Shown: one piece after another, positions 53,928-62,319 of the stretch
Position numbering within the stretch: position 1 is the first letter of the stretch
Layout of the letters: the number at the start of each line of letters is the position of its first letter
Notes under the pieces: model-generated
The model's database searches: none
The model's input: the letters and a program-made list of their open reading frames with translations, nothing else
What the model was told of the DNA's origin: nothing
Position numbers and translations under genes: made by a program
Assembly (NCBI GenBank): GCA_965218495.1
Contig: OZ244626.1
Location: 1,302,001 to 1,366,000, forward strand
DNA: 64,000 nucleotides
DNA from: G965218495 sp965218495
Lineage (GTDB): Bacteria > Bacteroidota > Rhodothermia > Rhodothermales > Bin80
Direction: 5' to 3'

Positions 53928-56399
53928 CTAGCGGCGCTTGTGCCATGCCTTAGCACCAAGACCGATTATCGACAAGTAGACCAGTAGTGTCGACACAATA
54001 CTGATCCAGTTACCGACCGTGTAGCTTTTCGGATCATATCGCAGCACCACCTGATGCGTGCCGACAGGCACACCCACGGCGCGGAGCAAGTAATTCGCAC
54101 GGTGAATGGGTGTGCTTTCGCCGCCAATGGTGGCGCGCCAGCCAGCAGGATAGTACACTTCGCTGATGAGGAGCAGGCGCGGCCTGTCGGTTTGAACCGT
54201 GAAGGCTATCTCCCGCGGTCCGTACCGATCCATCGTGACGCTGGCGACACTACTGGAGTCGATTGGCTCGATGGCGCTTGTCAGCGATGAGTGAAGGATG
54301 GCCGACACATGCGGGTCGAAGGAGGGGTCCTGCAAGCGGGCCCATGTCTCGCCGGGATCGCTGATCACCTCGACCTCACCAATGAGCAGCGCACGCGGGA
54401 GCGGATCGGGATTTTCCAGTACCGAGAACTGGCTGCCGCGAAACACCGGCTGCGTGCCAGGGATGCTTCCCTGGGCAATAACGTACCGGGCGTTCATCAT
54501 GTCCAGTGCGTTTTCGTTGGGGTAGCCTGTCCCGGAGTCAAAAAGGATGTGTTCCAGGAAATCCTGATACAAGCGCAGCTTGGCGCCACTGTACCCCCCC
54601 AGGGATTCGTGGTGATAGGACGGACGGGCGTTTGTAGTCTGGTCGGCAGCCTCCAGCGACAGCACTCGAAAATGGCCGACCCCTCCCGCTTCGGCTTTCC
54701 TCTGGAGAATGTACTGGTCGGCATCAATCGTCTGCACGCGCGTTGCCGGGTCGCGTCGCCCGCTAAGGTGATCCTCGTTGAAGTATCGCCGTGCGACGCC
54801 TCCCAGGTCAATGGCTACAAGTGCAATTAGGAACAGCTGCAAGAGCCAGCCGGGCATTGTGCGACGCCGGTACAGCACCAGGCCACCTGTTGCCAGGAGA
54901 AGAAACAGAAGCGTACGCACGGCATCGCGCGCAAAGGCATCCTCGCGCGGGCCTACCAGCCGTGTCTCAAGCCACTGGTTGGTTGCCTGCACCACTTCCG
55001 GGTTGTTCAGCGGTCGCTGCGCCTGCTGCGCGATCAAAGCCTGGGCCCGCGCACGTTCTCCCGGGCGCTCAAAGTCAAAGAATGAACCCTTACCAGCATA
55101 GAGCAGCAGCGTAAAGCCCAACACGATGCCGGCAGCTGTGTAGACAGCCTTTGACTTGCTCTTTTCCTCGGCGGACGTGCCGTCGCTGCGCGTGACGTAT
55201 CCGAGCCCCAGTGCCGCCAGTACCGCAAGGGTCAGCGCTACGGCAATGAGCCACGTTTCAGGTACCCGAAATGCATCAAACAGAGGGAAGTAGTTGAACA
55301 TGAGCCGGTTCAACAGCTCTAAATGGCTTCCCAGCGCGAAAAGCGTCATCAGCAGCGCGGCAATGCCCAACGCTCTGGCCATGCGAGTTCGAAGGCGCCA
55401 AACGGCCAACATTGAGAGCAGCAGCACTATGCCGCCCACATAGTGCGGTCCGCCGGTAAAGGTCTTGGGCCCCCAATACAGCGCGCCGCCGCCAAAGGCG
55501 TCCGCTATCAGAAACGTGAGCAGCTCGGCTCGTCCTTGACTCCATGCCATTGCGTAGTCCCAGCCCAGCGCCCCTGCTCCGCCCCCACTTGCCATGCCAC
55601 GTATGGTGTAGGCCTTGTATTCATACATAGGCCAGTACGTCTGCGTCACCATCAAGACGCCTATGGCGACACCTGCGAGCAGCCACAGTGTTGAGCGAGC
55701 AAACTGCTTAGTGGTAGCGCTCCTGACGGCCCCCACCAATTCGGCAATCCACCAAACAAGGCCTATCATGCCGACGTAGTACGAGATCTGGATATGGCCT
55801 GCGCGCATGCTGACGGCTACTGCGACGGCAAAAAGGAGGCTTGCCAGAACGCTTGGGCGGCGCAACGTGTGCACAAACGCCAACAGCAGCCACGGAGCGT
55901 ACGCCAGTGCGATGTATTTTGAGTTGTGCCCTGCTACGAGTATGATCGGCAAGTACGTTGTAAGGCTGTACGCACACGCTGCAAACAATCCCAGCAGTTT
56001 GTCCTTGGTCAGATACCAAACCAGTGCGTAGGCCCCGAGCAGCAAGACGAGCACATGGGACAAGGGCCAGGTCAGCAAACGCAGCCAAGCAAACAGGCGG
56101 TCCACCTGAAAGACATTTCCATGGGGCGAGATGACCAGCCCCGGCATTCCGCTGAAGACGTTGGTAGCCCACAAAGGCTCTTCGCCGGTCTCCTGGCGAT
56201 GCTCGAGCATGGACTCCGCCGCGGCGCGCCACTGCACCGTATCGCTCCCCACGAGATACCGACCGGAAAAGAGCGTCGGCCAGCAGAAGTACAACGCAAT
56301 GACGGCCAGCGCGGCTAGGCACACCAGGTGCTGTCGCGACTGCGAAAGCGTGCTCCACCAGGACGACTTCGGCGCCGAACGCGCCTTTCTTCTCGCCAT
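53928..56399 (-). CDS. YfhO-family polytopic membrane protein
   Basis: 823 residues with an N-terminal membrane segment (LVCLAALAVIALYFCWPTLFSG), then GSDTVQWRAAAESMLEHRQETGEEPLWATNVFSGMPGL (YfhO-typical, abbreviated) and about a dozen hydrophobic helices. A soluble extracytoplasmic region (~520-770) precedes a final helix near the C-terminus (VGNWISIVSTLLVYLSIIGLG). YfhO proteins are GT-C-like and in some bacteria are needed for glycosylation of lipoteichoic acid or other surface polymers. The context of two glycosyltransferase genes downstream supports a role in cell-surface glycan synthesis. It begins three bases after gatC ends. Confidence 0.85.
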   Translation of the reverse strand: MARRKARSAPKSSWWSTLSQSRQHLVCLAALAVIALYFCWPTLFSGRYLVGSDTVQWRAAAESMLEHRQETGEEPLWATNVFSGMPGLVISPHGNVFQVDRLFAWLRLLTWPLSHVLVLLLGAYALVWYLTKDKLLGLFAACAYSLTTYLPIILVAGHNSKYIALAYAPWLLLAFVHTLRRPSVLASLLFAVAVAVSMRAGHIQISYYVGMIGLVWWIAELVGAVRSATTKQFARSTLWLLAGVAIGVLMVTQTYWPMYEYKAYTIRGMASGGGAGALGWDYAMAWSQGRAELLTFLIADAFGGGALYWGPKTFTGGPHYVGGIVLLLSMLAVWRLRTRMARALGIAALLMTLFALGSHLELLNRLMFNYFPLFDAFRVPETWLIAVALTLAVLAALGLGYVTRSDGTSAEEKSKSKAVYTAAGIVLGFTLLLYAGKGSFFDFERPGERARAQALIAQQAQRPLNNPEVVQATNQWLETRLVGPREDAFARDAVRTLLFLLLATGGLVLYRRRTMPGWLLQLFLIALVAIDLGGVARRYFNEDHLSGRRDPATRVQTIDADQYILQRKAEAGGVGHFRVLSLEAADQTTNARPSYHHESLGGYSGAKLRLYQDFLEHILFDSGTGYPNENALDMMNARYVIAQGSIPGTQPVFRGSQFSVLENPDPLPRALLIGEVEVISDPGETWARLQDPSFDPHVSAILHSSLTSAIEPIDSSSVASVTMDRYGPREIAFTVQTDRPRLLLISEVYYPAGWRATIGGESTPIHRANYLLRAVGVPVGTHQVVLRYDPKSYTVGNWISIVSTLLVYLSIIGLGAKAWHKRR

Positions 56400-56402
56400 G
56401 GG

Positions 56403-56690
56403 CTACCCGATCACCTTTGGCACTCTGAAGTAGTCACCGCACGTGTCGGGTGCGTTTTGAAGTGCCTCTTCTACTCCGATGATCGGATCAACGGCATCCT
56501 CCCGCACGCCTCCGTGGAGGTCCAACACGTGCGTCATCGGCTCCACACCGGCAGTGTCAAGCTCATTAAGCGTCTCCATGTACCCTAGGATCGCGCTCAT
56601 CTCTCTGGCCAGAATCTCCTCTTCCTCAGGTGCAAACTCGAGCCGCGCCAGCGAAGCGATGTATCTGACGTCTTCTATGGATATGGCCAT
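56403..56690 (-). CDS. gatC: Aspartyl/glutamyl-tRNA amidotransferase subunit C
   Basis: 95 residues, typical of GatC. ISIEDVRYIASLARLEFAPEEEE, ILGYMETLNELDTAGVEPMTHVL and the ending ALQNAPDTCGDYFRVPKVIG match the family. GatC holds the GatCAB complex together; the complex amidates Glu-tRNA(Gln) or Asp-tRNA(Asn). gatA and gatB are not adjacent, which is common outside Firmicutes. It is followed directly by the YfhO gene. Confidence 0.94.
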   Translation of the reverse strand: MAISIEDVRYIASLARLEFAPEEEEILAREMSAILGYMETLNELDTAGVEPMTHVLDLHGGVREDAVDPIIGVEEALQNAPDTCGDYFRVPKVIG

Positions 56691-57262
56691 GGTACGCTGG
56701 AGTCAGCGTGCCCCTACAATACTGTTGCGCGCCTGTTCCATGATTGCTGCTTCCACTGCACGTCAACCGGCCCCGGCAGGCGCATCGCGCGGCATCGCCG
56801 TCGGTCCGTGACCACATGCATGAGCGGCATTCGGCACATCGAAGCCAGGATTTCTCTGCGCGATATGTGGCCGCGAAGTGGGACATCGCCAACGCTTACG
56901 AATGATTCACAAATCTTGTTAAGTGGCATAGTGTCCTACACTTGGGACTGGCGCATGAAAGCTGGAATCCGCAGAGTCCTGCAGAAACGGAAGACTAAAG
57001 CCAGCCGCCGAGCCAGAGCTGTTGTGCAGACTCGCCCTGGTGGGTCTTAGCCTGCTAAATTGAAGTATTCAGCCGCTCGTCGCCGCACCAGCCCATTCCG
57101 GCCCGGCATCGCTCCTCAGCGCCAGAATGAGACTTGGACAGAGATGCGTTGCCCAGCATTCGAATGGATTGTTGCGCCCCGATTCGACTTGCGAATTGGA
57201 GCTTTGGATCGAGTAAACCAACCGCTTCTGCGCGTTTTGCCGAATTTCGAAGCAATATCGGT
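56691..57262. other. Intergenic region between hutF and gatC
   Basis: About 570 bases. A 71-codon minus-strand frame (56714-56929) contains HISRREILASMCRMPLMHVVTDRR, superficially like a thiamine-phosphate synthase N-terminus but not continued in any frame. A 31-codon plus-strand frame from 56955 encodes a very basic peptide (MKAGIRRVLQKRKTKASRRA...). Neither is called as a gene. Confidence 0.4.
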
Positions 57263-58624
57263 CTAGAGCTTTCGCAGTCGCTCCAGCACTGGCCGCACCG
57301 CGCCCTCAATGGCCTCTCTTCGCACATGGCGCCCGCCACGCACGACATGGCGGCCAGCAGACCAGACGTTCTTGATCAATTGCTCGCCCCCTGCGAATAT
57401 CCACGCGTCCAGGATCGTGTCCCCGCTCAGGCCTCGCAACTGCGCTCTGTTGCCGTCAAGTTCCAGAAGGTCCGCCCAGGAATCTGGCTCAATGCTTCCG
57501 CCGGTACGGCCGGCAGCCAAGGCACCGCCCGAACAAGCCCCGTCAAACAATGCGCGCCCGGTTGATGAATAGCGAATTGCAAGCGCAGCGCGAGTGCGAT
57601 GATGAAGACGCTGCGAGTATTCCAGTGTCCGCAGCTCCTCCACAAGCGAAATCCTCACGTTGGAATCAGAACCTATACCAAACCGGCCACCCGCGCTCAG
57701 AAAGCGAACGCCATCAAATATCCCGTCACCCAGATTACTTTCGGTAATAGGGCACAGACCAACAACCGCACCGGTTCGGGCAAGGGCAAGCGTTTCAAGA
57801 GCGTCCATCTGCGTACAGTGAACGAGACACCAGCGCCTGTCCACCTCAAAGTTGTCTAACACCCAGGTGACGGGACGCGCACTCAAGGCCGATTCGACCT
57901 CACTTACCTCGGCCCGCTGCTCCGCCAGGTGCATGTGAAACGGAAGATCCGGTCTCAGCTTTTCGGCCCACGCCATTGATTCTGGGCTGACGGCTCGCAG
58001 GGAATGGACCGCAACACCTATCACCGTGTCGCCAGGCAGTTGCTTAATCTCCGCTTCAGTGGCGTCCAGAAGCGCACCATACTGGTCACGTGTGCAGCCG
58101 AACCGGTCCTGGCCAGTCGCCAAGGCGGCACCATTGCATCCGCCGCGCTGATACAGGACTGGCAAGATGGTGAGCCCGATACCAGTGCGAGCGGCAGCTG
58201 ATGCTATTCGCGAAGACATTTCCGCCAGGTTGTCGTAGGGCACGCCTCCCCTGCCATGGTGCAGATAGTGAAATTCCGCCACACTTGAAAAGCCTGCCTC
58301 CAGCATTTCAATTTGGGCAAGGGCTGCGACCGCTTCGAGGTCCTGGGGCGTGAGGCGGTCCAAGAAGCTGTACATGAGTCGGCGCCAGCTCCAGAAGTCG
58401 TTGTGAGCTGACTTTCCTTGCGACTCTGACAGCCCGGCCATTGCCCTCTGGAATGCATGGCTGTGAAGGTTTGTGGGGGCCGGCAACAAGATGGAACATC
58501 GTTCGCCTTCCCAAGGCTGATCAGCCAGTACATTGGTGATTCTGCCGGACGCATCGATCTCTACCGAAACCGCGCTCCTCCAGCCCTGCGGCGTAAGTGC
58601 CGTTTTGGCCCAAAGCTTGGTCAT
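57263..58624 (-). CDS. hutF: Formimidoylglutamate deiminase
   Basis: Start ATG 58624 (453 aa); a frame extending to 58699 has no supporting start. It is an amidohydrolase-superfamily enzyme: metal-site PTNLHSHAFQRAMAG, HNDFWSWRRLMYSF, EFHYLHHGRGG, FHMHLAEQRAEVSEVES, VHCTQMDALE and GSDSNVRISLVEELRTLEYSQRL (abbreviated). By family knowledge HutF converts N-formimino-L-glutamate to N-formyl-L-glutamate plus ammonia, the five-enzyme variant of histidine degradation. It is divergent from hutI-hutH at 62320, with about 3.7 kb of foreign DNA between. Confidence 0.9.
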   Translation of the reverse strand: MTKLWAKTALTPQGWRSAVSVEIDASGRITNVLADQPWEGERCSILLPAPTNLHSHAFQRAMAGLSESQGKSAHNDFWSWRRLMYSFLDRLTPQDLEAVAALAQIEMLEAGFSSVAEFHYLHHGRGGVPYDNLAEMSSRIASAAARTGIGLTILPVLYQRGGCNGAALATGQDRFGCTRDQYGALLDATEAEIKQLPGDTVIGVAVHSLRAVSPESMAWAEKLRPDLPFHMHLAEQRAEVSEVESALSARPVTWVLDNFEVDRRWCLVHCTQMDALETLALARTGAVVGLCPITESNLGDGIFDGVRFLSAGGRFGIGSDSNVRISLVEELRTLEYSQRLHHRTRAALAIRYSSTGRALFDGACSGGALAAGRTGGSIEPDSWADLLELDGNRAQLRGLSGDTILDAWIFAGGEQLIKNVWSAGRHVVRGGRHVRREAIEGAVRPVLERLRKL

Positions 58625-58826
58625 TTGCCTGTGGTATGGACTAAACTTGGTGCCACAAATAGTATACTGATACTGATGATTGACTTGTTTTGAAACCATT
58701 CAACGACATAGTTTTTCCCAGTTGAGCGGAATCGCATCGGGCGCACTCCGGCTGGAGGGCTGACTTCTTTGAGCCAGCGCTGGCAGTCTGTGTGCTCCGA
58801 CAACGTCGTTCGCTCATTCATTTCGT

Positions 58827-59164
58827 CTTTTGAACGAAGAACGCAAGCAGCCGCATACGTGGCGCCTTCGCCAAGACCTGTTTCAAGATGAACGGAGCAT
58901 GGTCGTCGCAAAGCTTAAGGTCAATCCGGAGCTGCAAGCCACTACGCTTTGTCGGACCTGCAGCAGCGCCTTCCGGGCAAGTTCCAGGTCGGTCAGTTGC
59001 GCACGATTCAGCGGCGCGTAAAGCAGTGGAGGGCCCATGAAGGCCCGCCCAAAAAAGGCTCGATTCCGTCAGGAATACGTGCCCGGCGAGCACAGTCAGT
59101 CATAATTTTATTGTGCGCATGAACACTCTGGGTGTGACGATCCAAGGGGCGCGGCCAGCGAGAA
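58827..59164 (+). pseudogene. Decayed IS21 istA fragment
   Basis: Pieces in all three frames line up in order with IstA of the 4329-5843 element, residues ~48-149: RKQPHTWRLRQDLFQ and KLKVNPELQATTL, then LQQRLPGKFQVGQLRTIQRR with VKQWRAHEGPP, then FRQEYVPGEHSQS, then MNTLGVTIQGA. At least three frame changes and one stop separate them. The identity is partial, so it came from a related but different element. No terminal repeats were found. Confidence 0.85.
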
Positions 59165-59361
59165 CGTGCACGCTACACACATCGGGGCAGCCCGGTCCAT
59201 CTACTACTTCGCGTACAGGAGGCAAACGTTTCTTAGAATGGGCGAACCGTGTCCAGCGATTGGGGTACACTTCACCTAAAAAGTTGGTGGAATACCACGA
59301 AGCCGAAACGCTGGAACCGCCTAACGAAGCTGCTAACCATTTGGAAGAGGGGGATAGATGA
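59119..59361 (+). other. Chimeric open frame overlapping the AAA ATPase start (unassigned)
   Basis: The frame begins with the istA-derived MNTLGVTIQGA and continues into unrelated sequence that reads like a real protein end (GKRFLEWANRVQRLGYTSPK, then LVEYHEAETLEPPNEAANHL). Its TGA overlaps the ATG of the ATPase gene (ATGATGA). This may be the tail of a truncated upstream gene of the cassette whose front was replaced by the IS fragment. I do not recognise it. Confidence 0.35.
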
Positions 59362-60470
59362 TGAAAAGCAGGCTTCATGCGATTACCCTAAAGGGATTCA
59401 AGACAATTCACGAACTGGATGAATTTACGCCTGGCCCCCTAACGGTACTCATTGGGCCCAATGGCGCGGGTAAGTCCAACTTCATTTCCTTCTTTCGCAT
59501 GATGAGTTGGGCACTGGCAGACCCGGAAAACCTCTCTTTATACGTAGGTCTGCAAGGCGGAGCCAGCAAACTTCTGCATGACGGCCCGGACAAGACCCTT
59601 CAGATAGAAACCGAAATCACCGTTCGAACTGATGCCGGTGAGAATCAGTACATGTTTCGGCTTTTTCATGCGGCTGGAGACACACTGATTTTTGCGGATG
59701 AGCGCTACAGATTCTCTCGTGCAGATTCCAGCTCCCTTGCGACCTGGACAAGGATGGGCGCCGGGCACCGCGCTCCAAAGCTCCTTGACGCAGCCGCCCA
59801 GGATGACACAACTGCCCGCGTCATTCTGAGCATTCTACGGAAAATCATCTCATATCAATTTCACAATACCTCGTTCACAGCACGTATCCGAAGTAAATGG
59901 AGTGTGCATGACAACCGGTGGCTAAAGGAAGACGCGGCAAATATTGCTCCGGTTCTGCTTCGCCTGAAGGAAAATTACGGAGGGTATTACCAACGGATTG
60001 TAGACACGGTTCGCCTGATTCTGCCCTTCTTTTCCGACTTCGAGCTTGAGCCCGAAAACGGGTATCTGATGCTGGGTTGGCGTGAACGAAACAGCGACCA
60101 GGTGTTCGCCGCTTCGCAGGCATCGGACGGTATGCTGCGGATCATAGCGCTTGTCATGCTGCTCCTTCAACCGGAAGACGACTTGCCGAACGTTCTGATT
60201 CTGGACGAGCCGGAGCTTGGCCTCCACCCCTATGCCATTAACGTGGTCGGCGGACTGATTCGCGCCGCGTCTACCAAAGCCCAAATCATCGTCGCCACTC
60301 AGTCCACGACCTTCGTCGATTGCTTCGAGCCCGCAGACATAGTCGTTGTCGAACGTGAAGGCCGCAGTTCCATATTTCGACAGCTGGACGCCGATGACCT
60401 AGGAGACTGGCTCGAAGAGTACTCGCTTTCTGAGTTGTGGGAAAAGAACGTAATCGGCGGACGACCTTAA
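59358..60470 (+). CDS. AAA/ABC-type ATPase of a putative two-gene defence pair
   Basis: 370 residues. Walker A GPNGAGKSN (33-41), ABC-like signature segment SDGMLRIIAL (~256-265), Walker B NVLILDEPELGLHP (~278-291) and switch-like IIVATQST (~310-317): the RecF/OLD-type ATPase layout of AAA_15/AAA_21 proteins. No nuclease domain is fused; the partner gene starts one base before the end (TAATG) and encodes a TOPRIM-like protein. By analogy with OLD nucleases, in which ATPase and TOPRIM are fused, and with PARIS (AriA/AriB), the pair may sense phage and act on nucleic acid. This function is inferred. Flanking transposase relics support horizontal acquisition. Confidence 0.88.
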   Translation: MMKSRLHAITLKGFKTIHELDEFTPGPLTVLIGPNGAGKSNFISFFRMMSWALADPENLSLYVGLQGGASKLLHDGPDKTLQIETEITVRTDAGENQYMFRLFHAAGDTLIFADERYRFSRADSSSLATWTRMGAGHRAPKLLDAAAQDDTTARVILSILRKIISYQFHNTSFTARIRSKWSVHDNRWLKEDAANIAPVLLRLKENYGGYYQRIVDTVRLILPFFSDFELEPENGYLMLGWRERNSDQVFAASQASDGMLRIIALVMLLLQPEDDLPNVLILDEPELGLHPYAINVVGGLIRAASTKAQIIVATQSTTFVDCFEPADIVVVEREGRSSIFRQLDADDLGDWLEEYSLSELWEKNVIGGRP

Positions 60471-61147
60471 TGGAAGTAAGGCTGCATTTCATCGTTGAAG
60501 GACAGACCGAAGAAGCCTTCGTCAATAGGATCCTGAGTCCGTATTTAGCAAAGAAGCGGATCTGGGCAAAGGCCCGATGTGTGATGACAAGTCGTAAGCG
60601 CGGAAGGAAGTTTCGTGGCGGCATCAGAAAGTATGCGACGGCGAAGAACGACATCACCGCCTGGATGAATGAGGACCAAAACCTAAATGCGTACTTCACA
60701 ACCATGTTTGACTTGTACGGCTTACCGAACGATTTTCCCGGTTACGAGACCGCTGCACGTCAGTCTAGTTCCTATGACCGTGTTAGAGTTCTAGAGGACG
60801 CTCTGAACGATGATGTTTCCGATTCACGATTTATTCCCTACATCCAACTTCATGAATTTGAGGCGTTATTGTTCTCTGAGCCTCGGAAACTCGGCTCACA
60901 GTTTCCTGATCGTGACGCCGCAATTCTTAGACTTGCAGCGGAGGCCTCCAAGTTCGATTCACCGGAGCACATCGATGATGGAAGCCAAACTGCACCATCA
61001 AAGCGCATTGTCAATGAGATACCCGAATATAAAGGAAGCAAAGTATCTGCAGGTCCCCTTGTAGCGGAGAAAATCGGACTGGACGTTCTGCAGTCTAAGT
61101 GCGAGCATTTTGGAGAGTGGCTTAGCAGGTTGGAGGCTCTGAATTGA
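60470..61147 (+). CDS. DUF4276 (TOPRIM-like) protein, partner of the ATPase
   Basis: 225 residues from ATG 60470, which overlaps the ATPase stop by one base (TAATG). The N-terminal strand-loop LHFIVEGQTEEAFVNRILSP has the E10-G11 and E14 arrangement typical of TOPRIM folds. IPYIQLHEFEALLFSEP (~121-137) and PSKRI, then KVSAGPLVAEKIGLDVL, are hallmarks of DUF4276. By family knowledge DUF4276 genes frequently follow AAA ATPase genes. The molecular activity is not established from sequence; an effector nuclease in a split-OLD arrangement is the best inference. A frame opening at 60437 inside the ATPase gene is rejected. Confidence 0.85.
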   Translation: MEVRLHFIVEGQTEEAFVNRILSPYLAKKRIWAKARCVMTSRKRGRKFRGGIRKYATAKNDITAWMNEDQNLNAYFTTMFDLYGLPNDFPGYETAARQSSSYDRVRVLEDALNDDVSDSRFIPYIQLHEFEALLFSEPRKLGSQFPDRDAAILRLAAEASKFDSPEHIDDGSQTAPSKRIVNEIPEYKGSKVSAGPLVAEKIGLDVLQSKCEHFGEWLSRLEALN

Positions 61148-61510
61148 GAATTGCAAGATCGCAGGAAAAAGCTGTCGTGACCTCCTGTGCCAGCAAAAGA
61201 GGCCTTTTACGCCCCATTTGTCCAGCGTTTACAGTGCATTTTCCGACGCACATCGTCCACCCGTCTCGATCGAATTCGCCTGCCTTGACTGGCCTGTCAA
61301 AACTGCAGACATGCCTGGGTGCGGTAAATTCTACCAGGTCATTGCGCGACGGAGTGTTCTCCGTGCGACTGGTAGAGTGCCTTCTTCTTACACTTGCCCA
61401 AGTTTACCATGCACTTGTTGCAACTCCTTTATCGCCAGGGGTATACGTTACCCTTAAATGCCTCTTCTGGCAGTACAATGGACTACGGAGGGACAATTTG
61501 AAACCGCCGA
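61148..61510. other. Non-coding or degraded stretch after the DUF4276 gene
   Basis: No intact gene. Fragments in the plus frames (FSDAHRPP ... LDWPVKTADMPGCGKFYQVI, then ATGRVPSS) faintly resemble the zinc-ribbon N-terminus of an IS1595-type transposase (WP-x-CG-KFYQV-...-TG-V), but with many gaps. I do not call it. Confidence 0.3.
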
Positions 61511-61835
61511 TCAGACGACGGCGTTCTTCGTAGAGAGGGGCTTGTAGTCTATGCCCAAGGCGTCGCAGATCGATCGGAGTTCGGGCCTAGGCTGTGCGGT
61601 TGTGCGCACATGGAGCGTGCGCCCGTGGCGGCGCAGGAACCCACTGGTTGTGCGCGTTTGTCGCTGGAGGGATGCGTCGAAGCGCCGTCCAATTGGACGA
61701 GAGCCCTCGGCTACGCAGGCGTGTTCGGGCTACCTGCACTAACTGATACGCGATGACCGAGATGAACAGATGCCCTTCGGCCATGGAAGCCGAGGCGCCC
61801 GGTTTCACGCGCATGTCCACCAGCCCGAGCAGCCG
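61511..61835 (-). pseudogene. Decayed IS1634/IS4-type transposase C-terminus
   Basis: On the minus strand MAEGHLFISVIAYQLVQVAR and TRLRSRGLSSNWTALRRI, then after a frame change TTSGFLRRHGRTLHVR and PELRSICDALGIDYKPL to a TGA at 61511. This is the conserved end of IS4-superfamily transposases (DGHLFISVLAYQ ... W..LRR ... DGRTLHVR ... ALGI). The catalytic part is missing. It is not a copy of the intact transposase at 38846-40612. Confidence 0.78.
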
Positions 61836-62319
61836 CAGTAGCCGTTTTTACTCGGTTTAGGCGGCGTGCGAGGCACCTGCGAGTCATGGGCACGCGGCCC
61901 CTGACTGCTAGATGGTGGCACCAGCGCGGGCCAAGCCGTCCCCATGCGCGCACCGATACAAAGAAGTTTCCGTAGCATGACTTCCCTGGGTAGACAGGTC
62001 CAGCAGAAGAACGAATGCGTTGCCAGAGTGAATGAAGGTAACTACAGGCCAGGCACCGTTTTGGCTCTGTGCGCAGCACATGAGGGCAAGGACGGATCGC
62101 CTCTTTGTACGACCTTGCCCTGGCCGAGCGTCCACCTTGAGCGCTATGGACTGGTATCAAGGGTCACGTGCAATCTTACCGTACTCTTCAAGGGCGTCGC
62201 TGCTGCGCGCGCTCATCACAGGTTCTGCCTTGCAGAGAGCTCCGTGGCACACGATTGGCCATTCGGCCGTACCCTACAGGACAAACTGAGAAACAACCTG
62301 AGCGGAGGCTTCCGATAGC
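61836..62319. other. Upstream region of hutI
   Basis: Probably includes more decayed transposon sequence near 61850 and the hutI promoter near the right end. No confident motif seen beyond GGAGG at 62304, 11 bases before the hutI ATG. Confidence 0.4.

Noticed and set aside
56714..56929. Possible thiamine-phosphate synthase start (MHVVTDRR)
   Set aside because: Only about 25 residues look similar, the frame stops soon after, and no continuation is found in other frames.
61144..61533. 129-codon plus-strand frame directly after the DUF4276 gene as a third cassette gene
   Set aside because: Starts with TTG, no recognisable domain, composition irregular, and it runs into the transposase relic on the other strand.
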